From Labilibacter sediminis (GTDB lineage Bacteria > Bacteroidota > Bacteroidia > Bacteroidales > Marinilabiliaceae): DNA of 64,000 bases. The translations under genes and the position numbers were made by a program. Each line of letters begins with the position of its first letter. Position 1 is the first letter of the stretch. Under the pieces are notes generated by a model. It was not told the origin of the DNA, did no database searches, and worked only from the letters and a program-made list of their open reading frames with translations. The stretch is taken from positions 1 through 64,000 of the forward strand of contig NZ_VCHY01000020.1 in assembly GCF_005877885.1 (NCBI RefSeq), given 5' to 3'. This document shows, piece after piece, positions 19,213-28,099 of this stretch.

Positions 19213-19695
19213 ATGAAGAAGATTGATATTACCACCAAGATAGAGAAATACGATAATATAAGTGAGTTACCTGAACAGGAACAACAACTAATAAATTTAG
19301 CCAGAGAGGCAGCTGAAAAATCCTATTCGCCTTACTCAAAATTTAAGGTTGGGGTAGCATTATTATTAAGCAATGATAAAATTGTTACCGGGAATAATCA
19401 GGAAAATGCAGCTTATCCGTCTGGCTTATGCGCTGAAAGAACCGCTATATATTATGCCAACGCTCAATATCCAGATGCTGCCATACTTAAAATGGCTGTA
19501 TCAGCTACTCATCAGGGGCTGATAATTGAAAATCCCATATCGCCTTGTGGTGCCTGCAGACAGGTAATGATTGAAACAGAAACGCGTTTTAAAACTAACA
19601 TTAAAACGATTCTGGATGGAGAGAAAGCAATTTATATTTCGAAGAGTGCAGCCAATTTATTGCCTTTATCTTTTACGCAATCCGATTTAGATTAA
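19213..19695 (+). CDS. cdd: Cytidine deaminase
   Basis: 160 residues. The zinc-site motifs are complete: CAERTAIYYA (Cys and catalytic Glu, around residue 76) and PCGACRQVM (two Cys, around 116). NQENAAYPSGL is the substrate-binding stretch. It deaminates cytidine and deoxycytidine for pyrimidine salvage. The length is normal for the homotetrameric type with a short N-terminal extension. It is monocistronic. Confidence 0.94.
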   Translation: MKKIDITTKIEKYDNISELPEQEQQLINLAREAAEKSYSPYSKFKVGVALLLSNDKIVTGNNQENAAYPSGLCAERTAIYYANAQYPDAAILKMAVSATHQGLIIENPISPCGACRQVMIETETRFKTNIKTILDGEKAIYISKSAANLLPLSFTQSDLD

Positions 19696-19797
19696 TGGTT
19701 ATTGGTTGTTGGTTATTGGTAAAAGTTGAGACGGAAAAAGTTATGAAATTTTAATAATCTTATAAATGAATAATTCAATTTTTAATTCGACATTCCT

Positions 19798-20088
19798 TTA
19801 TACACCAATTTGTCCGCTATACAAATCCGAAATGGGAAAAATTAAGTCGTAATCGTTCCAATTTAAATTTCCATCAGTCAATGAGAAGTTGGAAAATTTA
19901 TCCTCATCCAAATATTTCTTAATTGATGGATGACAAGATTTCGATAAAAATGGTTTGAAATCTATCAATTTTTCATTTCCATCGCTAAATATAACACGGA
20001 TTGCATAGTCCGATAAATATTTAGCTGATTCAATCTTTAACTGATTTAATCCAGATTCAGAATCCTTATAATCAACAATTATTCTCAT
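19798..20088 (-). CDS. DUF2442 protein, partner of DUF4160
   Basis: 96 residues matching DUF2442: VIFSDGNEKLIDFKPFL followed by a LTDGNLNWNDYDLIFPISDLY end. It overlaps the upstream DUF4160 gene by four bases (ATGA), so translation is coupled. The pair is widespread in bacterial mobile regions and has been listed as a possible toxin-antitoxin-like module, but biochemical function is not established. Confidence 0.75.
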   Translation of the reverse strand: MRIIVDYKDSESGLNQLKIESAKYLSDYAIRVIFSDGNEKLIDFKPFLSKSCHPSIKKYLDEDKFSNFSLTDGNLNWNDYDLIFPISDLYSGQIGV

Positions 20089-20390
20089 TTTAATCTTTTT
20101 GTAATTCTTTCAAACTTAACATCCTTATGATAGATAAAATAGTTTATCCATTTTTCTACTATTTTGTCTGCATATTCCTCAAGGAAAACTTCAAAATCCT
20201 TCAAGTCTTTTCCTTTTATTGGTCTTGATCCTGAAATATTGGTAATCTTTATTTCCAATATCTCACCATCAACAATATAGAATTCAGCTTTACTTTCAAA
20301 TTCTCCTTTCTTTGCATGAACATGAATAGGTTCATGCTCATTTGAATAAAAGAAAATAAGAATCCCCAAATATTCGAATATCTTTGGCAT
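20085..20390 (-). CDS. DUF4160 protein
   Basis: About 101 residues when started at MPKIFEYLG (20390). It has the DUF4160 hallmark NEHEPIHVHAKKGE near residue 18-31. The histidine-rich HVHAK motif suggests metal or nucleic-acid chemistry but no activity is known. An upstream ATG at 20420 exists but lengthens the protein beyond the family norm. It forms a coupled pair with DUF2442 downstream. Confidence 0.75.
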   Translation of the reverse strand: MPKIFEYLGILIFFYSNEHEPIHVHAKKGEFESKAEFYIVDGEILEIKITNISGSRPIKGKDLKDFEVFLEEYADKIVEKWINYFIYHKDVKFERITKRLK

Positions 20391-20584
20391 TATTTTTTTT
20401 ATCAGTTTGGACCTATACAAATTTACAAAATCTAATGTTCATGCAAAATCAATACCTACAGTTGTTTTTTAACCATTACTCTCTCCTTTAAACCCTACTT
20501 AACCAAAGGTACAATCAAACTAAAAAAAAACACCTAATCTATTATTAAGATTAAGTGCTTTTTCATATTATCTGCTTTTACCAT

Positions 20585-21271
20585 CTACATCACATTGGCA
20601 AACTCACTCCACAAATTATCTTCTTTGGGAGGAGCCACATCAATGATAACCGGCTCTTTTTTTACTGGGTGCTCAAACTCAACTCTTTTTGCATGTAAAT
20701 TAATACCGCCTCCTTTTAAGGAACGTGCTGCACCGTATTTTAAATCACCGCGGATAGGACAACCAATTTTGGCAAGCTGACAGCGAATTTGATGATGCCT
20801 TCCTGTCTCCAAATCAATTTCTAACAAATGATAATTAGCAGAACTGGAAATCATCTTATAATTAAGTATGGCTTCTTTTGCCTTTTTGCGCGGGGTATCA
20901 TATGCCTTAGATCTGTTCTTTTCCTGATCCTTTATCATATAATGCTTCAGCGTACCATGATCTGATTCAGGAAGGTTTTTTACTATCGCCCAGTATGTTT
21001 TCTTAATTTGTTTTTCTAAAAACATTTTGCTCAATCGTGTAGCTGCCTTACTGGTACGCGCAAACAATACAATACCACTTACCGGACGATCAATTCGGTG
21101 TACCACTCCTAAATACACATCTCCCGGCTTATTGTATTTCTTTTTGATATAAGCCTTTACCTTATCGCTTAAAGCCTCATCTCCACTTTTATCGCCCTGA
21201 ACAATTTCAGAGTTGGTTTTATTGACCGCGATGATATGATTATCCTCGTATACTATATCTAGTTTATTCAT
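20585..21271 (-). CDS. RluA-family RNA pseudouridine synthase
   Basis: About 228 residues from the ATG at 21271 (an upstream ATG at 21292 is less likely). The catalytic aspartate lies in HRIDRPVSGIVLFARTSKAA; ETGRHHQIRCQLA and CPIRGDLKYG complete the RluA fingerprints. There is no S4 domain, so it is a catalytic-core-only member like RluA or TruC. It isomerises uridine in rRNA or tRNA; the site is unknown. It precedes panB's 3' side on the same strand, spaced about 60 bases. Confidence 0.9.
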   Translation of the reverse strand: MNKLDIVYEDNHIIAVNKTNSEIVQGDKSGDEALSDKVKAYIKKKYNKPGDVYLGVVHRIDRPVSGIVLFARTSKAATRLSKMFLEKQIKKTYWAIVKNLPESDHGTLKHYMIKDQEKNRSKAYDTPRKKAKEAILNYKMISSSANYHLLEIDLETGRHHQIRCQLAKIGCPIRGDLKYGAARSLKGGGINLHAKRVEFEHPVKKEPVIIDVAPPKEDNLWSEFANVM

Positions 21272-21354
21272 TTGTTTATTGTCGTTGGTCATTAGTCATT
21301 GGTTAATAGTATTTTCTACCAACAACCAATAATTAACAACTAGTAACTATTAAA

Positions 21355-22173
21355 TTAGTATTGTTCTCTTTCGTTCGGGAAGTCAACAGACTTAACATCT
21401 TCTATATAAGTACCAACAGCACCCTGAATCTCGGCAAACAGATTGTGATATCTACGTAAAAAACGAGGCGAAAACTCCTGGTTGATACCTAGCATATCAT
21501 GTAACACCAATACTTGTCCATCTACTCCGCTACCAGCTCCAATACCAATAATCGGAATAGTCAACTGCTCAGCCACTTTGGTAGCCAGTTCAGCCGGAAT
21601 TTTTTCCAACACTATGGCAAAACATCCTGCTTCCTGTAATAAATGAGCATCCTCAATCAACTTTTTAGCCTCCTCTTCCTGCTTGGCTCTTACCGTATAT
21701 GTACCAAATTTATGAATTGATTGTGGGGTTAGTCCCAAGTGCCCCATAACCGGAATTCCGGCTGAAATAATTCTGGTTACCGACTCAACTACTTCACTTC
21801 CACCTTCCAGTTTCACCGAATCAGCAGCCGTTTCTTTCATAATACGAATGGCCGAGGTCAAAGCTTCTTTTGAATTTCCCTGGTAAGTACCAAAAGGCAT
21901 GTCTACCACCACCAATGCTCTGTTTACAGCCCTCACTACTGAGGCACCATGATATATCATTTGATCTAAAGTAATAGGTAATGTGGTTTCCCACCCGGCC
22001 ATTACATTAGAAGCGGAATCTCCTACTAAAATCACATCAACGCCTGCCTGATCAACAATCTTTGCCAATGAATAATCATAGGCCGTTAGCATGGCAATTT
22101 TTTCCTTATTATGCTTCATTTCACTCAATACATGAGTGGTCACCTTTTTTTGGCGATTCATTGCTACTGACAT
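21355..22173 (-). CDS. panB: 3-methyl-2-oxobutanoate hydroxymethyltransferase
   Basis: 272 residues. It shows the PanB blocks [32 protein letters not shown] (Mg-binding Asp), VKLEGG and [12 protein letters not shown], and the ending [21 protein letters not shown]. It transfers a hydroxymethyl group from methylene-THF to alpha-ketoisovalerate, the first committed step of pantothenate synthesis. No panC lies next to it. The start [10 protein letters not shown] may be at the first or second Met (22173 or 22161). Confidence 0.96.
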   Translation of the reverse strand: MSVAMNRQKKVTTHVLSEMKHNKEKIAMLTAYDYSLAKIVDQAGVDVILVGDSASNVMAGWETTLPITLDQMIYHGASVVRAVNRALVVVDMPFGTYQGNSKEALTSAIRIMKETAADSVKLEGGSEVVESVTRIISAGIPVMGHLGLTPQSIHKFGTYTVRAKQEEEAKKLIEDAHLLQEAGCFAIVLEKIPAELATKVAEQLTIPIIGIGAGSGVDGQVLVLHDMLGINQEFSPRFLRRYHNLFAEIQGAVGTYIEDVKSVDFPNEREQY

Positions 22174-22404
22174 AATACCTACTTTTGTTTTTGTTGAATA
22201 TAAATTAACCCTATAAAAAATCGCGATAACTCTTGCCCCTCATGCTATTGCAACACTCTGATTTTAAATCAGGATTTATTTTTAAAGTTTAATGGCTGCA
22301 AAGTTAGTAAATAGTTAGTACAGTTTAGGGTAACGACGGTTTGAATAAATTAATTAATCTTAAAATGATACCAAAAAACAATGTAATCCGTTGATTCTTT
22401 ATTA

Positions 22405-22575
22405 AACCCGCTTTATGCATTAGAAAATCTATTACACATTGAAATCACATCAAAACAAGACACTTTGTTGCTTCACTTCAACTCACCAGAACGATGCTAT
22501 GCCTCGTTTCAGTAAAAGCCTTGTTTTATCGTGCTTTCAATGTTCTTGACGAAGTTCTAATAAATAATGCGGGTT
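22405..22575. repeat. ~170-bp interspersed repeat, copy B
   Basis: Same family and orientation as copy A. The left end AACCCGCTTTATGCATTAG and the reverse complement of the right end (AACCCGCATTATTTATTAG) form the terminal inverted repeat. It lies upstream of the small beta-barrel protein and could contribute to its leader. Confidence 0.88.
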
Positions 22576-22711
22576 AAACAAGCTCATTATTTTTCACACA
22601 CAACACAAAAACAAGTACATCATGAAACGAGCCTTGAGGAAAGCATCCTCACACACGAGGATGACTAAATTGGCGAGTTCCATATGGCCATTAAAAGCAA
22701 ATTTTAGACAT

Positions 22712-23269
22712 ATGAAAAATTTAATTATTTTATTAATCCTCCTTGTCACATCTTTATCAATAAACGCACAAGCCTTAACTTATGGCGAACACAGTCTTGG
22801 CATAGGCATTGGCGTACCTGCCATCAACAATACGCATACATCACGCAGTCCTGCAATCACTGCAACTTACGAATATGGTTTTAGCGATAAAATTGGTATT
22901 GGTTACATAGGCGGAGGTGCATTATTGTCATTTTCGGGGGCAGAAAACGAATACACCTATATAAATACCAAACATACAAGTAACTATAGCAATGTGATTA
23001 TGGGCCCCAGAGCTGCATACCACTTTGATATGGTTGAATTAACCGGCGACAATAACTGGAGTAATATTGATGTATACAGCGGCTTGTTCCTGGGGCTGAA
23101 CTTCCAAAACCACAAATATACCAACACCGAAATTAAACAAAACAACACCAAACTTATCACTGATATTTTTGCCGGCATCAGGTATGGTTTTAATGATAAA
23201 CTAGGTGCTTTTGCAGAAGTAGGATTTGGCGTTACTTATTTGAATTTGGGGGTGAATGTGAGGTTATAG
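22712..23269 (+). CDS. Small outer-membrane beta-barrel protein
   Basis: About 186 residues from the ATG at 22712, which opens a clear signal peptide (MKNLIILLILLVTSLSINAQ). An upstream in-frame ATG at 22622 adds a basic, non-signal stretch and is rejected. The mature part has alternating strands (ITATYEYGFSDKIGIGYIG) and ends in the typical barrel strand VTYLNLGVNVRL. It resembles small eight-stranded porin-like proteins. Function unknown. It lies about 140 bases after repeat copy B. Confidence 0.7.
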   Translation: MKNLIILLILLVTSLSINAQALTYGEHSLGIGIGVPAINNTHTSRSPAITATYEYGFSDKIGIGYIGGGALLSFSGAENEYTYINTKHTSNYSNVIMGPRAAYHFDMVELTGDNNWSNIDVYSGLFLGLNFQNHKYTNTEIKQNNTKLITDIFAGIRYGFNDKLGAFAEVGFGVTYLNLGVNVRL

Positions 23270-23720
23270 GATGTAGCTCTCCTTTATGGATACCTTTTCA
23301 AAGAATAGTTTTTATTTATTACTGGATAATAATTCCAAAATATAACATTGTGATTGCCTCATAATGATTTTCTAAAAAAATACTTCAAGATCATAACTTT
23401 GAACCAGAAAGAATTCTGATATTTTGAAATGTCGCCTTTATTAATTTTATAATCATAAACGATTACTTTTCTATAAACTGTTGCGGTCTTACATGTATTA
23501 TAAATTCCTCCACTTTAACTGAAATTATATCAGGTAATCATTTAATACTACCTAAATATTTTACTATTTTACACATTTCAACTTCACCACAACACACAAA
23601 CATAACACTCTGCTATATTGCAACTTATAGTTTGTCACGCTTTTGTCACGCATATTTCTACATTCTTTTTTGATTTTTTAATTGTTTTGCCCACCCATAA
23701 CCTTAATACTAAACATAAAC
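23270..23720. other. Intergenic region upstream of the peptide-export locus
   Basis: About 450 AT-rich bases with no supported ORF and no repeat-family copy. It contains two nearby TTGTCACGC-type strings (about 23632 and 23642), a possible short direct repeat or operator ahead of the small HTH gene. Confidence 0.4.
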
Positions 23721-24065
23721 ATGATTTTAATTGACAAATGTCGTCAACTTGACAGGTTGGCTAAATTAATAGAGACAAGACAAACTGGAAATGCAACACA
23801 GCTTGCAAAAAAAATAAACGTTTCCAGAAGCAAGCTTTACGAAATTTTTGAAGACTTTAAAATGCTGGGAGTTGATATTTCTTTTTCAAAAGAGATTAAT
23901 TCGTATTATTACACTTCACACTTTCGGTTAAAAGTTAACACTCCTATTCAAGTAATTTCCTCTGACGAAAAAGAACTAGTAAATGGTGGCTGTTCAATCA
24001 ACCTAGCAACTAACAACACACCCAACAACTTCTGTAAATCACTGATGTACAACGCCGCAATCTAA
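23721..24065 (+). CDS. Small HTH protein of a peptide-export locus, with GG-like tail
   Basis: About 114 residues from the ATG at 23721 (an upstream start at 23682 is in frame but less likely). Residues 1-55 form a winged-helix HTH (LIETRQTGNATQLAKKINVSRSK...YEIFEDFK), similar to HTH_11/DeoR N-termini. No effector domain follows; instead there is a ~50-residue tail containing KELVNGGC, reminiscent of a double-glycine leader site, with two cysteines after it. It lies 28 bases upstream of the HlyD gene. It is probably a local regulator; the tail may also be a peptide substrate. Confidence 0.6.
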   Translation: MILIDKCRQLDRLAKLIETRQTGNATQLAKKINVSRSKLYEIFEDFKMLGVDISFSKEINSYYYTSHFRLKVNTPIQVISSDEKELVNGGCSINLATNNTPNNFCKSLMYNAAI

Positions 24066-24093
24066 TTACCAAACTTAATAACAGTATAAAATA

Positions 24094-25254
24094 ATGAAAG
24101 ATAAAATATTCCCTATTGAAATACTAAATTCAACCACCGAAAACCATTACATAAAAAATAGCAAACCATTTAAATACATCTATTTAACCATTTTATTATT
24201 AATATTTAGTTTTTTAATATCTCTTCCATTAGTAGATGTTTCAATTACTTCACAAAGCAGAGGAATTATAAAAACACAAAAAGAAAGTACTCCCATCCAA
24301 ACTGCAACATACGGATTGGTTGAGTACTGTTTTATTGAGGAAGGTAAAAATGTTAGTAAAGGTGATACTTTACTAATTCTTAATACAGATAATATAAGAG
24401 AACAGATTAATCAAATATCCAAAACAATATCTGACAACAAACTTTTTATTAAAGACCTAAATTGTTTATTATTTCAAAACAAAAGCATCTCTTCAGCAAA
24501 GTACCTACAAATCTTTTCTGAATATCAATCTAAATTGAAAGAATTTGATATTCAACTACAACTTTTAAGAAAGGAATATGAAATTGCTGAATATTTATTT
24601 AAAGAAAAGGTAACTGCTGAAATAGAATACCTTAAAAAGAAAAACTCATATGAATCACTACTTGCGGAAAAAGAGTTATTCAAAAAACAGTATCAGAATC
24701 AATGGCAGTCAGAAAAAACTAAACTTGAACTTGAAAACGAGAAACTTAGATTAACTATCAGGCAGCATACTAAAGAGAAAAAACAATACCTTATTACTTC
24801 TCCAACAAACGGTACTATTATAGATGCCAAAGGTATCAGTACGGGCAGTTTTCTTAGCCCTGGTCAAACAATAGCTTACATTTCTCCTGATGAAGAGTTA
24901 ATTGCTGAATGTTACATTTCACCTAGCGATATTGGATATATTAAACTTTACCAACATGTAAACTTTCAGGTTGATGCATATAATTACAATAACTGGGGAT
25001 TTATCGAGGGTAAGGTTATTCATATTTCAGAAGACATTATTACTATTAATGACAATCCAACTTTTAAGGTTCAATGTCAGCTGTTACAAAAACAGCTAAA
25101 ATTAAATTCCGGGTATGCCGGAAATATAAAAAAGGGAATGACATTGACCGGACGCTTTTACCTTAACAAACGATCCTTGTTCCAGCTATTGTACGATAAA
25201 GCTGATGACTGGATGAACCCTAAAAATAACCTATTATCTAACCTGAATAACTAA
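24094..25254 (+). CDS. HlyD-family membrane fusion protein of peptide exporter
   Basis: 386 residues. It has one N-terminal membrane segment (about 29-49), a lipoyl-like strand pair, a long coiled coil (about 95-225, rich in Glu, Lys and Leu) and a second half-barrel (YLITSPTNGTIIDAKGISTG, then YISPSDIGYIKLYQHVNFQVD). It bridges the inner-membrane ABC exporter to an outer-membrane channel. The stop is 3 bases before the exporter gene, so the two are translated together. No TolC-like gene is adjacent. Confidence 0.88.
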   Translation: MKDKIFPIEILNSTTENHYIKNSKPFKYIYLTILLLIFSFLISLPLVDVSITSQSRGIIKTQKESTPIQTATYGLVEYCFIEEGKNVSKGDTLLILNTDNIREQINQISKTISDNKLFIKDLNCLLFQNKSISSAKYLQIFSEYQSKLKEFDIQLQLLRKEYEIAEYLFKEKVTAEIEYLKKKNSYESLLAEKELFKKQYQNQWQSEKTKLELENEKLRLTIRQHTKEKKQYLITSPTNGTIIDAKGISTGSFLSPGQTIAYISPDEELIAECYISPSDIGYIKLYQHVNFQVDAYNYNNWGFIEGKVIHISEDIITINDNPTFKVQCQLLQKQLKLNSGYAGNIKKGMTLTGRFYLNKRSLFQLLYDKADDWMNPKNNLLSNLNN

Positions 25255-25257
25255 ACT

Positions 25258-27432
25258 ATGTCCGTTAAAATAAAACAAAGAGATATTACTGATTGTGGTG
25301 CTGCATGTATTGGATCAATTGCTGCCAATTATAAATTCAAGCTACCTATATCTAGAATAAGGCAAATGGCTGGTACAGATAAAAAGGGAACAAACGTATT
25401 AGGTTTAATCAAAGCTGCCGAAAAGCTAGGTTTTACAGCTAAAGGTGTTAAAGGCGGCATTGATGCACTGCCTAAAATTCCTTTACCCGCCATTGCCCAT
25501 GTAGTTGTAAAAGAAGTTCTTCACCATTATGTTGTTATATATAAAGTTACTAAGGGTAATGTTGAGTACATGGATCCTGCAGATGGTGCGATGCACAAAT
25601 TACCTATCGAAGCATTTGAAAAGATATGGACAGGAGTACTTGTTTTAATGGTTCCAAATGAAGACTTTTCTGTTGGTAATCAGAAGGTATCCAATTTTAA
25701 AAGGTTTATGTATCTGCTTAAACCTCATAAAAGCATAATAACTCAAGCTTTAGTTGGTGCAATTATTTATACTATATTGGGATTATCTACCTCTATATAT
25801 ATTCAAAAAATAACTGATTTTGTATTGGTAGACAGAAACTCCAACCTACTCAACCTTTTAAGTATTGGAATGATTGTTATACTGCTTTTCCAGGTATTTA
25901 TAGGTTCGGCTAAATCAGTACTAATGCTAAGAACCGGACAAAAGATAGATGCTCAGCTAATTTTAGGATATTATAAACATTTGTTAAAACTTCCTCAACG
26001 TTTTTTTGACACCATGCGAGTTGGGGAAATAATATCAAGAATTAATGATGCTGTTAAAATCAGAGCTTTTATAAACGATACGGCAATTACATTAATTGTA
26101 AATCTCCTAATCATCGTGTTTTCATATGCCCTTATGTTTTCATATAGTTGGAAATTGGCATTAATTATGACATTAATTCTTCCTTTATACGCTTTAACTT
26201 ATGCAATTACTAATCAATTAAATAAAAAAAGAGAGCGGAAATTAATGGAAAACTCCGCTGAGTTAGAAAGTCAACTTGTTGAATCTTTAAATTCAGTTAA
26301 AACCATAAAGCAGTTTGGACTGGAAAGCTTTGCAAACCTTAAAACCGAAATGAGGTTTATCACCTTATTAAAAACAGTTTATAAATCGGGCATAAACTCT
26401 CTATTTTCTGATAACTCTACCGAATTCATTAGTAGGATATTTACCATTGTAATGCTTTGGTGTGGTTCCTATTTCGTGATCGACCGGGAAATAACTCCAG
26501 GAGAATTACTTTCGTTTTATGCTTTAATTGGATATTTAACCAGCCCTGCCAGTTCTTTAATTAGCATGAACAAAACCATACAAAATGCATTAATTGCTGC
26601 AGACAGGTTATTTGAAATTATGGATTTAGAAAGAGAAGGGGATGAAAATAAAATTGAATTAAAGCATGACCTAGTTGATGATATTAAGTTTGATAACATA
26701 GATTTTACCTATGGTACAAGAACTGAAGTTTTTAAAGAATTTAGTTTAAACATTAAAAAAGGAGAATTAACAGCTATTATTGGAGAAAGTGGCTCTGGAA
26801 AAACAACCCTGGCATCCTTGTTACAAAACCTATATCCTTTAAATAAAGGGAAAATTACTATTGGAGATAGAAACATCAACTATTACACCAATAGCAGCCT
26901 TAGACAATTAATTGCTTGTGTGCCCCAAAACCTGGATTTATTTGCAGGTAATGTAGTTGAAAATATTGCTGTTGGAGAATTTAATCCTGATATGGAAAAA
27001 GTACTTGACGTATGTAAAACACTAGGCATATTACCTTTTATTGAAGGCTTACCACAAGGTTTTGGCACTTACCTTGGTGAAAATGGAGCAAGTTTATCAG
27101 GTGGACAAAAGCAAAGGCTGGCTATTGCAAGAGCATTATATAAAAATCCTGAGATACTAATCATGGATGAAGCCACCTCATCTTTAGACTCTGAATCAGA
27201 ATTATTTGTACAAAATACAATTAAACAATTAAAAAAACAGGGTAAAACTATAATTGTTATTGCCCATCGTTTAAGTACTGTTATGAATGCCAACAAAATA
27301 GTGGTACTTGAAAATGGTAAATTAATTGAGGTAGGAACACACTATAAGTTATATGATATTAAAGGTAAATACTATCAAATGTGGCAAAAACAATTTCCTA
27401 TTTTAAAAGAAGAAAAGTTTGCTTTAAGATAA
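25258..27432 (+). CDS. Peptidase-containing ABC exporter (C39 type) for double-glycine peptides
   Basis: 724 residues. Residues 1-~130 form a C39 peptidase with catalytic Cys13 (QRDITDCGAAC), its His in HHYVVIYKV and Asp in MDPADG. About six transmembrane helices (~165-440) follow, then the nucleotide-binding domain with Walker A GESGSGKTT, signature LSGGQKQR, Walker B ILIMDEATSSLD and H-loop IAHRLS. This architecture cleaves GG leaders and exports the core peptide. Three GG-leader genes lie directly downstream. It is complete, with no missing residues. Confidence 0.95.
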   Translation: MSVKIKQRDITDCGAACIGSIAANYKFKLPISRIRQMAGTDKKGTNVLGLIKAAEKLGFTAKGVKGGIDALPKIPLPAIAHVVVKEVLHHYVVIYKVTKGNVEYMDPADGAMHKLPIEAFEKIWTGVLVLMVPNEDFSVGNQKVSNFKRFMYLLKPHKSIITQALVGAIIYTILGLSTSIYIQKITDFVLVDRNSNLLNLLSIGMIVILLFQVFIGSAKSVLMLRTGQKIDAQLILGYYKHLLKLPQRFFDTMRVGEIISRINDAVKIRAFINDTAITLIVNLLIIVFSYALMFSYSWKLALIMTLILPLYALTYAITNQLNKKRERKLMENSAELESQLVESLNSVKTIKQFGLESFANLKTEMRFITLLKTVYKSGINSLFSDNSTEFISRIFTIVMLWCGSYFVIDREITPGELLSFYALIGYLTSPASSLISMNKTIQNALIAADRLFEIMDLEREGDENKIELKHDLVDDIKFDNIDFTYGTRTEVFKEFSLNIKKGELTAIIGESGSGKTTLASLLQNLYPLNKGKITIGDRNINYYTNSSLRQLIACVPQNLDLFAGNVVENIAVGEFNPDMEKVLDVCKTLGILPFIEGLPQGFGTYLGENGASLSGGQKQRLAIARALYKNPEILIMDEATSSLDSESELFVQNTIKQLKKQGKTIIVIAHRLSTVMNANKIVVLENGKLIEVGTHYKLYDIKGKYYQMWQKQFPILKEEKFALR

Positions 27433-27512
27433 TTTGTGACAGTCCATTTTTCTGGACAAATACCATACTATATTTAACTTGCTTTAAAATTTTGGCCAAA
27501 TAATAAAAGCAA

Positions 27513-27570
27513 CCCCGTTGGTTCCATTTGCAAGCGGAGTACCAACAGGGCGCAAGGTTTATAACCCTGC
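27513..27570 (+). promoter_or_regulatory. Double-hairpin leader before the peptide genes
   Basis: Stem 1 pairs CCCCGTTGGT (27513-27522) plus TCC with GGA plus ACCAACAGGG (27541-27550), with one mismatch. Stem 2 is GCAAGGTT/AACCCTGC (27552-27570) around a TAT centre. They lie between the exporter stop and the first peptide start, and could stabilise, process or attenuate a separate peptide mRNA. Confidence 0.55.
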
Positions 27571-27612
27571 ACAAAATTAATTATTTTATTAACAATTTTA
27601 ATTTTTGTGAAA

Positions 27613-27741
27613 ATGAAAAATTTAAATGAATTAGGCGTTCAGGAGATTTCCTGTGATCAACTTAAAGAAACAAATGGCGGTGGCATAGTGACAATAGCAC
27701 TTCTTGCAATAGCTACATATGTAATAATTGAACTGCTTTAA
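27613..27741 (+). CDS. Double-glycine leader peptide 1 (bacteriocin-like), 42 aa
   Basis: A 42-codon gene, too short for routine ORF calling. The leader MKNLNELGVQEISCDQLKET ends in NGG at residues 21-23 and matches the leader type seen in Bacteroidetes lactobin/cerein-like class II bacteriocins. The predicted core is only about 19 residues and almost wholly hydrophobic (starting GIVTIALLAI). The leader shares KNLN.LGVQE with peptide 2. Its position right behind a C39 exporter strongly supports it as cargo. Function as toxin or signal is inferred. Confidence 0.8.
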   Translation: MKNLNELGVQEISCDQLKETNGGGIVTIALLAIATYVIIELL

Positions 27742-27759
27742 TTTTATTATTTTATAAAT

Positions 27760-27894
27760 ATGAAAAATTTAAACGATTTGGGCGTTCAAGAAATGAATGT
27801 TCAAGAACAAAAAACAACTGAAGGAGGAGCCTTAATAGCACTTATAGCTTTAGGTTTAGCTTTTGCAGCTCTTGGTTATGTCTCATTTAAATAA
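27760..27894 (+). CDS. Double-glycine leader peptide 2 (bacteriocin-like), 44 aa
   Basis: 44 codons. Its leader MKNLNDLGVQEMNVQEQKTT is closely related to peptide 1 and ends with EGG at residues 21-23. The core of about 21 residues is hydrophobic with small residues (ALIALIALGLAFAALG) and ends YVSFK. It starts 18 bases after peptide 1. The two could act as a two-peptide (class IIb-like) pair, because the leaders are paralogous while the cores differ. Confidence 0.8.
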   Translation: MKNLNDLGVQEMNVQEQKTTEGGALIALIALGLAFAALGYVSFK

Positions 27895-27903
27895 TATTAA
27901 ATT

Positions 27904-28044
27904 ATGAATTTATCTTTAGAAGAATTAGAATTAACTGAACTTAGTAAAAAAGAACAGCACACAATTGAAGGAGGGCTTCCCATAATAGCCGTTTGCGTTG
28001 GTGGTTTTCTTATAGGAGCTGCTATTGCTTTGTTAACAAAATAA
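27904..28044 (+). CDS. Double-glycine leader peptide 3 (bacteriocin-like), 46 aa
   Basis: 46 codons. The leader is of a different lineage (MNLSLEELELTELSKKEQ) with IEGG at residues 21-24. The core of about 22 residues is hydrophobic and Gly-rich (AVCVGGFLIGAAIALL) with one cysteine and a GxxxG-like helix-packing pattern. It begins 9 bases after peptide 2 and is followed by a hairpin terminator. No obvious immunity protein is encoded between the peptides. Confidence 0.78.
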   Translation: MNLSLEELELTELSKKEQHTIEGGLPIIAVCVGGFLIGAAIALLTK

Positions 28045-28056
28045 CGACACTACTTG

Positions 28057-28086
28057 GTCAGTGAGTATTAATACTCGCTGACTTTT
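28057..28086 (+). terminator. Hairpin after the peptide gene cluster
   Basis: The near-perfect palindrome GTCAGTGAGTATTAATACTC followed by GCTGAC (28057-28082; one mismatch per arm) precedes TTTT. It probably ends or reduces transcription from the peptide genes into the next gene at 28100. Confidence 0.7.
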
Positions 28087-28099
28087 CCATAAAAGTACC

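Noticed and set aside
19696-21350. TTGGTTATTGGTTGTTGG-like strings near 19697 and 21295-21350
   Set aside because: Simple AT/GT-rich repeats common between genes of this kind of genome; no defined ends, so not listed as a repeat family.
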